From Gaoshiqia sediminis (GTDB taxonomy: Bacteria; Bacteroidota; Bacteroidia; Bacteroidales; Prolixibacteraceae): a stretch of 64,000 bases of DNA. This document shows, in pieces, positions 34,426-43,006 of the stretch. The position numbers and the translations under genes are program-made. Position 1 is the stretch's first letter. The number at the start of each line of letters is the position of its first letter. Location of the stretch: contig NZ_JAPAAF010000016.1 of the NCBI RefSeq assembly GCF_025907915.1, forward strand, positions 23,765 to 87,764. Direction: 5' to 3'. The notes beneath the pieces were generated by a model, which ran no database searches, had not been told where the DNA came from, and was given only the letters and a program-made list of their open reading frames with translations.

Positions 34426-35736
34426 CTATTCTTCCCTCCGGTTATACCGTTCATTGTCTTCCGGGATCAGCGAAATTGAATCATTGTCATCCGAAAGCAG
34501 CTTTTCAATCCCCAGGGATTGGATTTCGTCGCTTTCTTCCAGGTTCAGTTCCAGGTTGCAGCTGGCGCAATTGCGGTCGCAGAATTTATTGTCGTAATGG
34601 TCGGGTTCCTTGTAGGTGGTAATCACGCCTTCGTAGTTGCGCAGTACCACCTTGTTGGTTGACCACGAGATGATGTAGTTGGGCATCACCGGGATTTTTC
34701 CACCGCCGCCGGGAGCATCAATCACATAAGTGGGCACGGCAAAACCGGTGGTGTGGCCAATCAGGCTTTCCATAATTTCTATTCCCTTGCCGATGGGGGT
34801 GCGGAAATGGGACAGCCCTTCCGAAAGGTCGCACTGGTAGAGGTAGTAGGGACGCACCCGGTTGGCCACCAGCTTGTGTACCAGTTTTTTCATGATACGC
34901 GGACAATCATTCACATCGGCCAGCAACACGGTTTGGTTGCCCAGTGGAAAGCCGCCGTCGGCCAGTCTGCGCAGCGCTTCTTTGGCCGAGGCAGTAATTT
35001 CGCGCGGGTGGTTGAAGTGGGTGTTGATCCACAGCGGTTGGTATTTTTTCAGGATACTGACCAGCTCGTCGGTGATGCGGTAAGGCAAAACAACCGGCAT
35101 TCTGGTTCCTATGCGAACTATTTCGACATGGGGGATGGCGGTCAGTTCGCTCAATAGCCAGTCGATTTGGCTGTCGGGGAGCATGAGCGGATCGCCGCCC
35201 GAAAGCAGCACATCGCGTACCTGCGGTGTGTTTTTAATATAGTCGATGCCTTTTCTGAGTTGTTCCTTCGACGGTACAAAGTCGATGTCGCCCACTTTGC
35301 GTTTGCGCGTACAATGACGGCAGTACATGGCACAAATGTTACTCACATGGAAAAGCACGCGGTCGGGGTAGCGGTGGGTGATCCCTTCCACAGGGCTGTC
35401 GCTTTCTTCTGACAGCGGGTCTTTTAGCTCATTGTCGAGCACGGTGAGTTCGTGGACGTTGGCAAACGATTGCCGGAATACCGGGTCGTTTTTATAGTTG
35501 TCTTTCGAGATCAGCGATGCGTAGTACGGGGTGATGGAAAGCGGAAATTTTTCCAGTGTTTCGTTGAGTTTTTCTTTTTCTTTTGCCGGAAAGCGGATAC
35601 CGGTCAGTTTTTCGAACTGCCCGATCGTCCGGATGCTGTTTTTTAATTGCCATTGCCAATCTTTCCAGTTCGAAATAGTCGAGTCTGATTTAATTCGGTT
35701 AGCAAGTGCTTGCTGTGTTCCGTTAAAAATTTCCAT
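34426..35736 (-). CDS. kamA: L-lysine 2,3-aminomutase
   Basis: The 436-residue radical-SAM enzyme has the cluster motif CAMYCRHC (Cys135, 139, 142), GGDPLMLPD, the PLP Lys347 in [11 protein letters not shown], and Asp303 and Asp340, matching the two Asp that hold lysine in the clostridial enzyme. The C-terminal Cys group CDRNCASC is a zinc site. It converts L-lysine to beta-lysine. Because ablB follows directly and no kamD/kamE fermentation genes are here, osmoprotection is the better reading than lysine fermentation. This gene is also called ablA in such operons. Confidence 0.95.
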   Translation of the reverse strand: MEIFNGTQQALANRIKSDSTISNWKDWQWQLKNSIRTIGQFEKLTGIRFPAKEKEKLNETLEKFPLSITPYYASLISKDNYKNDPVFRQSFANVHELTVLDNELKDPLSEESDSPVEGITHRYPDRVLFHVSNICAMYCRHCTRKRKVGDIDFVPSKEQLRKGIDYIKNTPQVRDVLLSGGDPLMLPDSQIDWLLSELTAIPHVEIVRIGTRMPVVLPYRITDELVSILKKYQPLWINTHFNHPREITASAKEALRRLADGGFPLGNQTVLLADVNDCPRIMKKLVHKLVANRVRPYYLYQCDLSEGLSHFRTPIGKGIEIMESLIGHTTGFAVPTYVIDAPGGGGKIPVMPNYIISWSTNKVVLRNYEGVITTYKEPDHYDNKFCDRNCASCNLELNLEESDEIQSLGIEKLLSDDNDSISLIPEDNERYNRREE

Positions 35737-35763
35737 AATTTCTTCAAATAGTTTCTATGCGAA

Positions 35764-35794
35764 CAAAAATACTGCAAAACGGAAGGAATTCAAA
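35764..35794 (-). promoter_or_regulatory. Full promoter of the kamA-ablB operon
   Basis: On the minus strand TTTG (35794-35791), 19 bases, then TATTTTTG (35771-35764); an exact match to the Bacteroidota consensus, 28 bases before the ATG. Confidence 0.8.
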
Positions 35795-35891
35795 ATTTGA
35801 TTGGGTAAAGCGGAACTGAACCGGTGGTGGTATTGGCTTTATGTTTTAGATATTCAGTGCTATGGGGCTGTTGTTTAGAATGGTGATAAAT

Positions 35892-35909
35892 AAAAAACCG
35901 GTGTTTTTT
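35892..35909. terminator. Weak A/T-rich hairpin between the MarR gene and kamA
   Basis: AAAAAAC (35892-35898) pairs with GTTTTTT (35903-35909) around CGGT. It could stop the MarR transcript before kamA. The stem is weak. Confidence 0.35.
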
Positions 35910-35957
35910 TACTCGGGCAGGTAATATGTTTTTAAAGGAATGGTTTGTGAACTCCGA

Positions 35958-36446
35958 TCACTCTTCGTCGATTGCCTGGATCGGATCTTCGCTGGTAAGC
36001 ATGGGGGCTGCTTCCATCCCGGCAATGTTCAGCAATGAAACCAGCGTGTTCAGGCTTTCTTTCATTTGATTGAGTTTGGTATCCGGCAACGACTGCAATT
36101 TAAGGTTCAATTGTTCGTGAAGGAGCGGTGGGATGGCCTGGAGCAGTGCCGCCCCTTTGTTGGTGAGGATGATGTTGACCACGCGCTTGTCGCCTTGTTT
36201 GGGCAGGCGGGCCAGGAACCCTTTGGCTTCCAGCCGGTCGATGATGCCGCTGATGGTGCTGGAGTTCAGGTTCAGGAACTGGCGTATTTCGCCTTGGGTG
36301 GACTGAAAATTGGGAGACGCGTGCAGGTAGCTCAGGCACAATACCTGGGGGATGCTTACGCCGTGTTCTTTCTGGATCTTCTTGGATTCGAGGTTGATTG
36401 AGCGTACAATTTTTCGGATCGTAATGAGGATTTCAGTCGTGTCCAT
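35958..36446 (-). CDS. MarR family transcriptional regulator
   Basis: The protein has 162 residues from the ATG at 36446. The winged helix is evident in QGEIRQFLNLNSSTISGIID (recognition helix) and LPKQGDKRVVNIILTNKG (wing). A leader box TATTTTTG overlaps the longer frame's TTG start and so decides for the ATG. It lies 221 bases upstream of kamA on the same strand with kamA having its own promoter; control of the abl operon is possible but not shown. Confidence 0.9.
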   Translation of the reverse strand: MDTTEILITIRKIVRSINLESKKIQKEHGVSIPQVLCLSYLHASPNFQSTQGEIRQFLNLNSSTISGIIDRLEAKGFLARLPKQGDKRVVNIILTNKGAALLQAIPPLLHEQLNLKLQSLPDTKLNQMKESLNTLVSLLNIAGMEAAPMLTSEDPIQAIDEE

Positions 36447-36467
36447 GATGAAATAGTTTCTGGAGAA

Positions 36468-36475
36468 CAAAAATA
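36468..36475 (-). promoter_or_regulatory. -7 promoter box for the MarR gene
   Basis: The minus strand reads TATTTTTG, 22 bases before the ATG; no exact -33 partner. Confidence 0.5.
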
Positions 36476-36593
36476 GGGGAGTTTTGTAAATTCTGTCTCA
36501 CCCTGGGAAATATTTTGGCTGAATGTTTTTCGTCACGCAACCCTTTGCGAGAGGAGAGCATCTGCCAGTTGTAAAAACCAAAACAATCACAAG

Positions 36594-37358
36594 ATGAAAA
36601 AAATTGCCTTGCTGGGTGTCCTTCTTTTGCTGGTGTGCGGCGTTTCTGCTCAGCGGATGAAAAAGGAAGTCATCTACCTGAAAAACGGTTCGGTTGTAAA
36701 AGGCCAACTCGTGCAGGTGGACGATGAAAAGGTGGTCGTTCGTTCGGCCCGAAATACCTGGGTGTTCAATCAGGCCGAGATTGATACGGTTACTTCCAAA
36801 TGGTTGCGTGAAACGGATACTTCGGATGGGGCCAAACCTTGGTTTTTCAAAACCAGCGTGGGCGTGTTGCCCGGCGGGTCGGGCAATACCAAGGAAAGCC
36901 CGTTCTCGTTTGATGCTTCGCTGAACGTTCGCCTTTTTCGGAACATGTATGCCGGACTTGGCGCCGGGATCGACTTGCTGGAGGAGTCCTACCTGCCTGC
37001 CTTTGTGAATCTTGAATACCGGTTCCGCGATTCCCGCTTTACCCCGTTCATTGGTTTTCAGGGTGGCTACCTGCTCCCGCTTGACGGCGAGGTGAATACA
37101 CACGGAGGTTACTATTATTACGATATCATGCCGTATTCTTCGTATTGGCCCTATTATCAGTCGCAAACGCTCGACAATGAAGGCGGCCTGATGTTTAACC
37201 CGTCGTTGGGATTTATCAGTCAGGTCAACGACAATCTGGGCTTTTCCCTGTCGTTTGGCTACCGTTACAGTCAGGTGACGTTTACCGGCGACAACAGTTA
37301 CGAGCTGGAAACCAACTACAACCGTTTGTCCATCAAACTGGGTATCATTTTTAATTAG
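36594..37358 (+). CDS. Exported protein with predicted outer-membrane beta-barrel
   Basis: The 254-residue protein has a clear signal peptide (LLGVLLLLVCGVSAQ, cleaved near 20), a short beta-rich segment VIYLKNGSVVKGQLVQVDDE seen in many Bacteroidota exported proteins, and then alternating strands ending ...NRLSIKLGIIFN with a terminal aromatic residue nearby, as in small outer-membrane barrels. Function unknown. A lipoprotein gene follows seven bases after the stop, so the two are probably co-expressed at the cell envelope. Confidence 0.75.
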   Translation: MKKIALLGVLLLLVCGVSAQRMKKEVIYLKNGSVVKGQLVQVDDEKVVVRSARNTWVFNQAEIDTVTSKWLRETDTSDGAKPWFFKTSVGVLPGGSGNTKESPFSFDASLNVRLFRNMYAGLGAGIDLLEESYLPAFVNLEYRFRDSRFTPFIGFQGGYLLPLDGEVNTHGGYYYYDIMPYSSYWPYYQSQTLDNEGGLMFNPSLGFISQVNDNLGFSLSFGYRYSQVTFTGDNSYELETNYNRLSIKLGIIFN

Positions 37359-37365
37359 GAAAGCT

Positions 37366-38670
37366 ATGAAAACAAGATCGATATACTCAAGCCTGGTTTT
37401 TTTCGCCCTGTTGCTGGTTGCGGGCTGCCAGGATAAGATTTATGAGTCGTTTATGGCCAACTCGCCGGTGTACATGACTTACGAGGAGTTGCGCTCGGCT
37501 GTGCAGAAAGAGCCGGTGCGCGACATTGAAAATCCGGGGAAAATCTATTTCAAGGACAATTACCTGTTTGTGAACGAAACCATGCAGGGAGTGCATGTGC
37601 TGGATGTGAGCGACCCGGCCAACCCGGACCCGGTAACGTTTATCAACATCCCGGGGAATGTGGACATTGCCATCAAAGAGGATGTGCTGTATGCCGACAG
37701 CTATGTCGATCTGGTGGCCATCGACGTGTCGGACCTGAGTGACGTAAGGGAAGTGGGTCGTATGGAGGATGTCTTTCCCTATACGGTACCCGAATACGAC
37801 CCCGAATACCGGCTGGCCGAGGTGGACCAGGACAAAGGCGTGGTGGTAGAATGGGAACTTAAGCAGGTGAAAGAACAGGTCGAGCAGGATTATTACCCCA
37901 TTTATTATTACCGCTCGTATGCCGAAAAGCTCTCGATGGACATGGCTAATTTTAGTTCTGCCTCGGGTGGAGTAGGAGGTGGCGGCGGCACCACCTTTGG
38001 CATTGGCGGATCGATGGCCCGTTTCGGCCTGTACAAAAACTTCCTGTATATCGTGGATAATACCCAGCTTTACACCTTTAATATTGCCAATCTGGAAAGC
38101 CCGGTTGACCTTGGGGTAAAAAGCATCGGCTGGAATATTGAAACCATGTTTCTGTACGACGACCACATGTTTCTGGGAACTACTTCCGGTATGCTGGTGT
38201 ACAGCCTGGAGATTGAGCAAAACCCCACTTACATCAACCAGTACAACCACATTACCAGCTGCGACCCCGTGGTGGTGCAAAACGACCTGGCTTACGTTAC
38301 CCTGCACGATGGCGGCTGGTGCGGGCGCTCGGTCAACCGGCTGGACGTGATCCGCATGTCGGACCAATATACCAAGCTCACCATGATTGCCTCGTACCCC
38401 ATGGCCAACCCGCACGGGCTGGGCATCGACGGCGATGTGCTGTTTGTTTGCGACGGCAGCGCGGGGCTGAAGATTTTCGACGCTTCCGACCCGCTGACGA
38501 TCTCGTCGCACAAAATTGCCGAGTTCCCCGACATCAACACCTACGACGTCATTCCGGTAAACAATTACCTGTTCATGATTGGCGATGCCGGTTTCTACCT
38601 GTACGATTACAGCGATTTGCAAAACATACAACTGCTGTCAACCATTCCTGTTTCATCGTCAGACAATTAA
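37366..38670 (+). CDS. LVIVD-repeat lipoprotein
   Basis: The 434-residue protein has a lipoprotein signal with lipobox LVAGC (Cys21). The rest is a beta-propeller-like series of LVIVD-type repeats, such as LFVNETMQGVHVLDVSDPAN, LYADSYVDLVAIDVSDLSD and LFVCDGSAGLKIFDASDPLT. A Gly-rich stretch (about 203-213) interrupts them. Such proteins sit on the outer membrane surface or periplasmic face; no enzymatic role is known. It is paired with the barrel protein upstream. Confidence 0.9.
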   Translation: MKTRSIYSSLVFFALLLVAGCQDKIYESFMANSPVYMTYEELRSAVQKEPVRDIENPGKIYFKDNYLFVNETMQGVHVLDVSDPANPDPVTFINIPGNVDIAIKEDVLYADSYVDLVAIDVSDLSDVREVGRMEDVFPYTVPEYDPEYRLAEVDQDKGVVVEWELKQVKEQVEQDYYPIYYYRSYAEKLSMDMANFSSASGGVGGGGGTTFGIGGSMARFGLYKNFLYIVDNTQLYTFNIANLESPVDLGVKSIGWNIETMFLYDDHMFLGTTSGMLVYSLEIEQNPTYINQYNHITSCDPVVVQNDLAYVTLHDGGWCGRSVNRLDVIRMSDQYTKLTMIASYPMANPHGLGIDGDVLFVCDGSAGLKIFDASDPLTISSHKIAEFPDINTYDVIPVNNYLFMIGDAGFYLYDYSDLQNIQLLSTIPVSSSDN

Positions 38671-38732
38671 ACGTGTTTATTCAATTTTAGGGATGTGAGG
38701 GTTTGACTCGAAGTCAAGCCCTCGCTTGTTTC

Positions 38733-38808
38733 CGGGTGGCGTGGTTTGTAACCACACAATTTTAACCCGCGATTAAAAATCGCCGCACCCGAAAAATCGC
38801 CGCACCCG
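38733..38808. repeat. Three-stem palindromic repeat, copy A with duplicated end
   Basis: A 59-base unit (38733-38791) has an outer stem CGGGT/ACCCG and two inner hairpins (GTGGTT/AACCAC and GCGATT/AATCGC). The last 17 bases are repeated once more (38792-38808). Copy B lies at 39025-39083 with 52 of 59 bases identical. Confidence 0.75.
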
Positions 38809-38840
38809 TCTTCCATCGTCATTCCGGCGCAGGCCGCCTG

Positions 38841-38983
38841 CCTGTCGGCAGACAGGGAATCAGTTTCCTCCAGGTAGTTCCTTTTCCCAAAACTCCGAAG
38901 GAGTTTTCACCCAACCCGGAGGGTTGGTATGTTTATAGGTACGTCCGCGTTCCCAGGGAGATCGTGCGACCCCGGCGGGGTCG
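38841..38983. repeat. Cluster of short GC-rich hairpins (dispersed intergenic repeat)
   Basis: Four compact hairpins follow each other: CCTGTC-GGCA-GACAGG (38841-38856), AAAACTCCGAAGGAGTTTT (38889-38907), CCAACCCGGAGGGTTGG (38911-38927) and CGACCCCGGCGGGGTCG (38967-38983). The last three share the pattern of a 5-7 bp stem closed by CC-G-N-N-GG. Similar tandem hairpins are widespread in Bacteroidota intergenic DNA. Confidence 0.65.
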
Positions 38984-39024
38984 GATGCTGCATGGCACCA
39001 TCCTTTTCTATAAACAGGGGATGG

Positions 39025-39083
39025 CGGGTGGCGCGGTTTGTAACCGCGCAATTTTAATCCGCGATTGAAAATCGCGGTACCCG
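39025..39083. repeat. Three-stem palindromic repeat, copy B
   Basis: This 59-base unit matches copy A in length and order. The T-A pair of the first inner stem in copy A is C-G here, a compensatory change, and both inner stems are one to two pairs longer. Confidence 0.75.
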
Positions 39084-39110
39084 GCCTCAAAAATTTATCC
39101 GCCAACTTCA

Positions 39111-39141
39111 TTGAATGCCAAGACCAAAACCATTATTTTTG
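39111..39141 (+). promoter_or_regulatory. Promoter of the transglycosylase-uvrA unit
   Basis: TTG (39111-39113), 20 bases, then TATTTTTG (39134-39141), 31 bases before the ATG at 39173. Confidence 0.65.
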
Positions 39142-39172
39142 CCGTTTAGTCTGATTGGATGAATGATTTGAT

Positions 39173-40108
39173 ATGAAGAAGATAATTAGCCGTTTATTGT
39201 TGAGTTTGGTCCTGCTGGCCCTGTTGGTTGGCGGGTATCATTTTTTGGAGTCGTCAACCTATCCCGAAAGCACACCCCGCCCGCCTCACGAGGTGGTGTT
39301 GCATAGCCCGGTGAAACTGCCCGACAGTCTGACTTTTGTCGGCGAACGGGTGCCCCTCGAATATTTCGATGTGCGCGAAAGCCTCGACCGCGAGTTGCTG
39401 GTGAACAGTTATTTTCACTCGCAAACCATCCGGTTCCTGAAAATGGCCCCGCGCTTTTTCCCGATTATCGAGCCCATTTTGCTGGCCGACACCATTCCTG
39501 CCGACTTCAAATACCTGGCCCTGGCCGAGAGCGGTTTCGACCCGCGTGCCGTGTCGCCTGCCGGGGCGGTGGGCTTCTGGCAGTTTCTGAAGGGGACGGC
39601 CACCGACTACGGACTGGAGGTGAACGGCGAAGTGGACGAGCGCTACCACATTGAGCGGTCAACCCGCGCGGCCTGCCAGTACCTGAAAGAATCGTACCGG
39701 AAATTCGGGAGCTGGACCCTGGTGGCCGCTTCGTACAATGCCGGCCGTGCCGCTGTTGACAAGCAAATTGGCCGCCAACACGAAAGCAACTATTTCGATC
39801 TGTTGCTGGGCGAAGAAACCGGCCGCTATGTATTCCGGATCATGGCCCTCAAGCTGATTATGGAAAACCCGGAAACCTATGGTTTTCGCGTTGCTGACAG
39901 TGAGAAATACCCGGCCTGGGATGTACGGACCATCGACATTAATACACCGGTTAAAGATTTTGCCGAGTTTGCCAAAGCCCACGGCACCAACTATAAATTG
40001 CTGAAAATGCTGAACCCCTGGTTGCGCGAACCTTACCTCACCAACGCCAAAGGCAAAACATACACCCTTAAAATCCCGGCTGAAGGGTTCCGGACAAATA
40101 CAAATTGA
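39173..40108 (+). CDS. Lytic transglycosylase (MltD-like, SLT domain)
   Basis: The 311-residue protein has an N-terminal hydrophobic segment (7-24) that anchors or exports it, and then an SLT domain with the catalytic Glu in LALAESGFDPRAVSPAGAVG and the motifs GFWQF, AACQYLK and AASYNAG. It cleaves the glycan strands of peptidoglycan in the periplasm. The last 60 residues (NYKLLKMLNPWLREPYLTNA) look like a degenerate LysM-type or associated module. The stop overlaps the uvrA start (TGATG). Confidence 0.92.
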   Translation: MKKIISRLLLSLVLLALLVGGYHFLESSTYPESTPRPPHEVVLHSPVKLPDSLTFVGERVPLEYFDVRESLDRELLVNSYFHSQTIRFLKMAPRFFPIIEPILLADTIPADFKYLALAESGFDPRAVSPAGAVGFWQFLKGTATDYGLEVNGEVDERYHIERSTRAACQYLKESYRKFGSWTLVAASYNAGRAAVDKQIGRQHESNYFDLLLGEETGRYVFRIMALKLIMENPETYGFRVADSEKYPAWDVRTIDINTPVKDFAEFAKAHGTNYKLLKMLNPWLREPYLTNAKGKTYTLKIPAEGFRTNTN

Positions 40109-42978
40109 TGGATATGCAGGAGACAGAACTACTGGAATTGACCGACGAGCTGACCGATCAGGAAGAAAAGATTGTGGTGATTGGCGCCCGGGTGCACAAC
40201 CTTCAAAATATCAATGTTGAAATTCCGCGCAACAAGCTTACGGTGATTACCGGCTTGAGCGGCAGCGGGAAATCATCGCTGGCTTTCGACACCATTTATG
40301 CGGAAGGTCAACGGCGCTACATCGAAACGTTTTCGGCCTATGCTCGCTCATTTTTGGGCAACATGGAGCGCCCCGATGTGGACAAGATCACCGGCCTCAG
40401 CCCTGTGATTTCCATCGAACAGAAAACCACCAACAAAAACCCGCGCTCTACGGTGGGCACGGTCACCGAGATCTACGACTTCCTGCGCTTGCTGTATGCC
40501 CGCGCCGCCGAAGCCTTCTCCTACGAAACGGGCGAAAAGATGGTGAAATACACCGACGAGCAAATCCTGAAATTGATAAACGAACAGTTTGCCGGACAGC
40601 GGATTCTGATTATGGCGCCCTTGGTGCGTGGTCGTAAAGGGCATTACCGCGAATTGTTTGAGCAGACCCGGAAAAAAGGTTTCCTCTATGCCCGGATTGA
40701 TGGCGAAGTGACCGAGCTGAAACCCAACATGCGGGTTGACCGCTACAAAAACCACTTTATCGAAATTGTGGTGGACCGCCTGGCAGTGGAAGAGGGCAGC
40801 ATGAAACGGCTGAAAGATTCGGTACAGATGGCTATGAAACAGGGGCACGGCGTTTGCCTGATCATGGACCACGATTCGGAAACACTGAAATATTACAGCC
40901 GCCAGCTGATGTGCCCCACCACGGGCATTTCGTACAACGAACCGGCGCCGCACAACTTCTCGTTCAACTCGCCGCAGGGGGCTTGCCATAAGTGCAACGG
41001 CCTGGGGCAGATTGCCGAAATCGATCTGGAAAAAATCATGCCCGACCCGGCCATGAGCATTGCCAAAGGCGGAATTGCCCCGCTTGGGCCGCACAAAAAC
41101 ACGCTCATCTTCTGGCAAATTGAGGCCCTGGGCGACAAATACGGTTTTACGCTGAAAACCCCGGTGAAAGATATTCCCGAGGAGGCAATGAATGCTATTT
41201 TGTACGGCACCAGCGAGCGGATTACGCTGAAGAATTCCCCCCTGGGCAGCTCGGTCAATTATATGATGTCGTACGAAGGGATCGTGAAATATATCGACAG
41301 CCAGCGCGATGATAATCCCTCGAAAACCGCGCAAAAGTGGGCCAACCAGTTTGTGCGCGAACAGGCTTGTCCCGAATGTCACGGCCATCGCCTGAAAAAG
41401 GAATCGCTTTATTTTAAGATTGACGGTAAAAATATTTCGGAACTGGCGCAGATGGATGTTGCCGAACTGAAAGCCTGGTTTGACGGGTTGGAAGACCGCA
41501 TCACCGACCGCCAACGTAAAATTGGTACCGAGGTGATTAAGGAAATCCGTACCCGCATCAGCTTTTTGCTGGACGTGGGGCTCGAATACCTGTCGCTCGA
41601 CCGGGCCTCGGCCACGCTTTCCGGGGGCGAGTCGCAGCGGATTCGCCTGGCCACCCAAATCGGTTCGCAGCTGGTGAATGTGCTGTACATTCTGGATGAA
41701 CCCAGCATCGGCCTGCACCACCGCGATAACCTGCGCCTGATCAACTCGCTCGAAAAGCTGCGCGACACGGGCAACTCGGTCATTGTGGTGGAACACGACA
41801 AGGACATGATGCTTTCGGCCGATTACCTGGTGGATATGGGCCCCTTTGCCGGGCGGCACGGCGGCGAAATAGTGGCAGCCGGAACCCCGCAGGAGGTGCT
41901 GAAAGCCAACACGCTTACCTCGAAATACCTCACCGGCGAGCACCAGATTGCAGTGCCCGAAAAGCGCCGTAAAGGAAACGGCAAAGAACTGAAGTTGGTT
42001 GGCTGCAAGGGGCACAACCTGAAAAATGTGGACGTGTCGTTCCCGCTGGGCAGGCTGATTTGCGTGACCGGCGTTTCGGGTAGCGGCAAATCCAGCCTCA
42101 TTAATGGTACGCTGCAGCCCATTTTGAGCCAGCATTTTTTCAACTCGCTGAAAGACCCGCTGTCCTATGAGAAAATTGAAGGGCTGCAACATATCGACAA
42201 AGTGGTACAGGTTGACCAGTCGCCGCTGGGACGCACGCCCCGCTCGAACCCGGTGACTTACACCGGCGTGTTTTCAGATATCCGCGCTTTGTTTGCCCAG
42301 TTGCCCGAGGCCAAAATCCGGGGGTACAAACCCGGGCGCTTCTCCTTCAATGTGAAAGGCGGACGTTGCGAAGATTGTCAGGGTGGCGGGTTGAAGCTGA
42401 TTGAGATGAACTTTTTGCCCGACGTGTATGTGCATTGCGACACTTGTAACGGAAAACGCTACAATCGCGAAACGCTGGAAGTGCGCTACAAAGGCAAATC
42501 CATCAGCGATGTGCTGGATATGACCATCAACCAGGGCGTGGAGTTTTTCGAAAGCCTGCCCTCCATTGCTCATAAATTGCGCACGTTACAGGAAGTTGGC
42601 CTGGGGTACATCACCCTTGGACAGTCGTCCACTACCTTGTCGGGCGGCGAGTCGCAACGGGTGAAGCTGGCCACCGAGCTGGCGAAAAAGGATACCGGGA
42701 AAACGCTTTATATATTGGATGAACCCACCACCGGCCTTCATTTCGAAGATATCCGTGTGCTGCTGGAGGTGCTCAACAAGTTGGTTGACCGAGGCAATAC
42801 AGTGATCGTGATCGAGCACAATATGGATGTGATTAAAGTGGCCGACCACATCATCGACCTGGGGCCGGAAGGCGGGCGCGGCGGCGGTCAGGTGCTCATT
42901 ACCGGCACGCCCGAAGTAGTGGTGAAAAACAAGTCGTCCTACACGGCCATGTATCTGAAAAATGAATTAGCTTTATAA
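40108..42978 (+). CDS. uvrA: Excinuclease ABC subunit A
   Basis: The 956-residue protein has two ABC modules: Walker [10 protein letters not shown] and GVSGSGKSS, signatures [12 protein letters not shown] and [12 protein letters not shown], and Walker [13 protein letters not shown] and [12 protein letters not shown]. The second zinc finger is complete (CEDC ... CDTC). The first lacks the second Cys (MCPTTG then ACHKC), so it probably does not hold zinc. It recognises bulky lesions in nucleotide-excision repair together with UvrB. Start at ATG 40108 rather than the TTG one codon earlier; it is coupled to the transglycosylase gene by a one-base overlap. Confidence 0.97.
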   Translation: MDMQETELLELTDELTDQEEKIVVIGARVHNLQNINVEIPRNKLTVITGLSGSGKSSLAFDTIYAEGQRRYIETFSAYARSFLGNMERPDVDKITGLSPVISIEQKTTNKNPRSTVGTVTEIYDFLRLLYARAAEAFSYETGEKMVKYTDEQILKLINEQFAGQRILIMAPLVRGRKGHYRELFEQTRKKGFLYARIDGEVTELKPNMRVDRYKNHFIEIVVDRLAVEEGSMKRLKDSVQMAMKQGHGVCLIMDHDSETLKYYSRQLMCPTTGISYNEPAPHNFSFNSPQGACHKCNGLGQIAEIDLEKIMPDPAMSIAKGGIAPLGPHKNTLIFWQIEALGDKYGFTLKTPVKDIPEEAMNAILYGTSERITLKNSPLGSSVNYMMSYEGIVKYIDSQRDDNPSKTAQKWANQFVREQACPECHGHRLKKESLYFKIDGKNISELAQMDVAELKAWFDGLEDRITDRQRKIGTEVIKEIRTRISFLLDVGLEYLSLDRASATLSGGESQRIRLATQIGSQLVNVLYILDEPSIGLHHRDNLRLINSLEKLRDTGNSVIVVEHDKDMMLSADYLVDMGPFAGRHGGEIVAAGTPQEVLKANTLTSKYLTGEHQIAVPEKRRKGNGKELKLVGCKGHNLKNVDVSFPLGRLICVTGVSGSGKSSLINGTLQPILSQHFFNSLKDPLSYEKIEGLQHIDKVVQVDQSPLGRTPRSNPVTYTGVFSDIRALFAQLPEAKIRGYKPGRFSFNVKGGRCEDCQGGGLKLIEMNFLPDVYVHCDTCNGKRYNRETLEVRYKGKSISDVLDMTINQGVEFFESLPSIAHKLRTLQEVGLGYITLGQSSTTLSGGESQRVKLATELAKKDTGKTLYILDEPTTGLHFEDIRVLLEVLNKLVDRGNTVIVIEHNMDVIKVADHIIDLGPEGGRGGGQVLITGTPEVVVKNKSSYTAMYLKNELAL

Positions 42979-43006
42979 GTGTTATTGTCAATTAATCCTG
43001 AAACGA

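Noticed and set aside
36498..37166. 222-residue minus-strand frame over the outer-membrane barrel gene
   Set aside because: Antisense shadow; the plus-strand gene has a signal peptide and barrel pattern.
37387..38631. 414-residue frame antisense to the LVIVD lipoprotein gene
   Set aside because: Val/His-rich mirror of the beta-repeat codons; no independent promoter.
38860..39111. 83-residue minus-strand frame
   Set aside because: It is only the translation of the hairpin cluster and copy B of the palindromic repeat; composition is Pro/Gly/Arg-rich and lacks any protein character.
40348..42192. 614-residue frame antisense to uvrA
   Set aside because: Typical shadow of a GC-rich coding frame; low-complexity His/Gln/Phe-rich composition and no start context.
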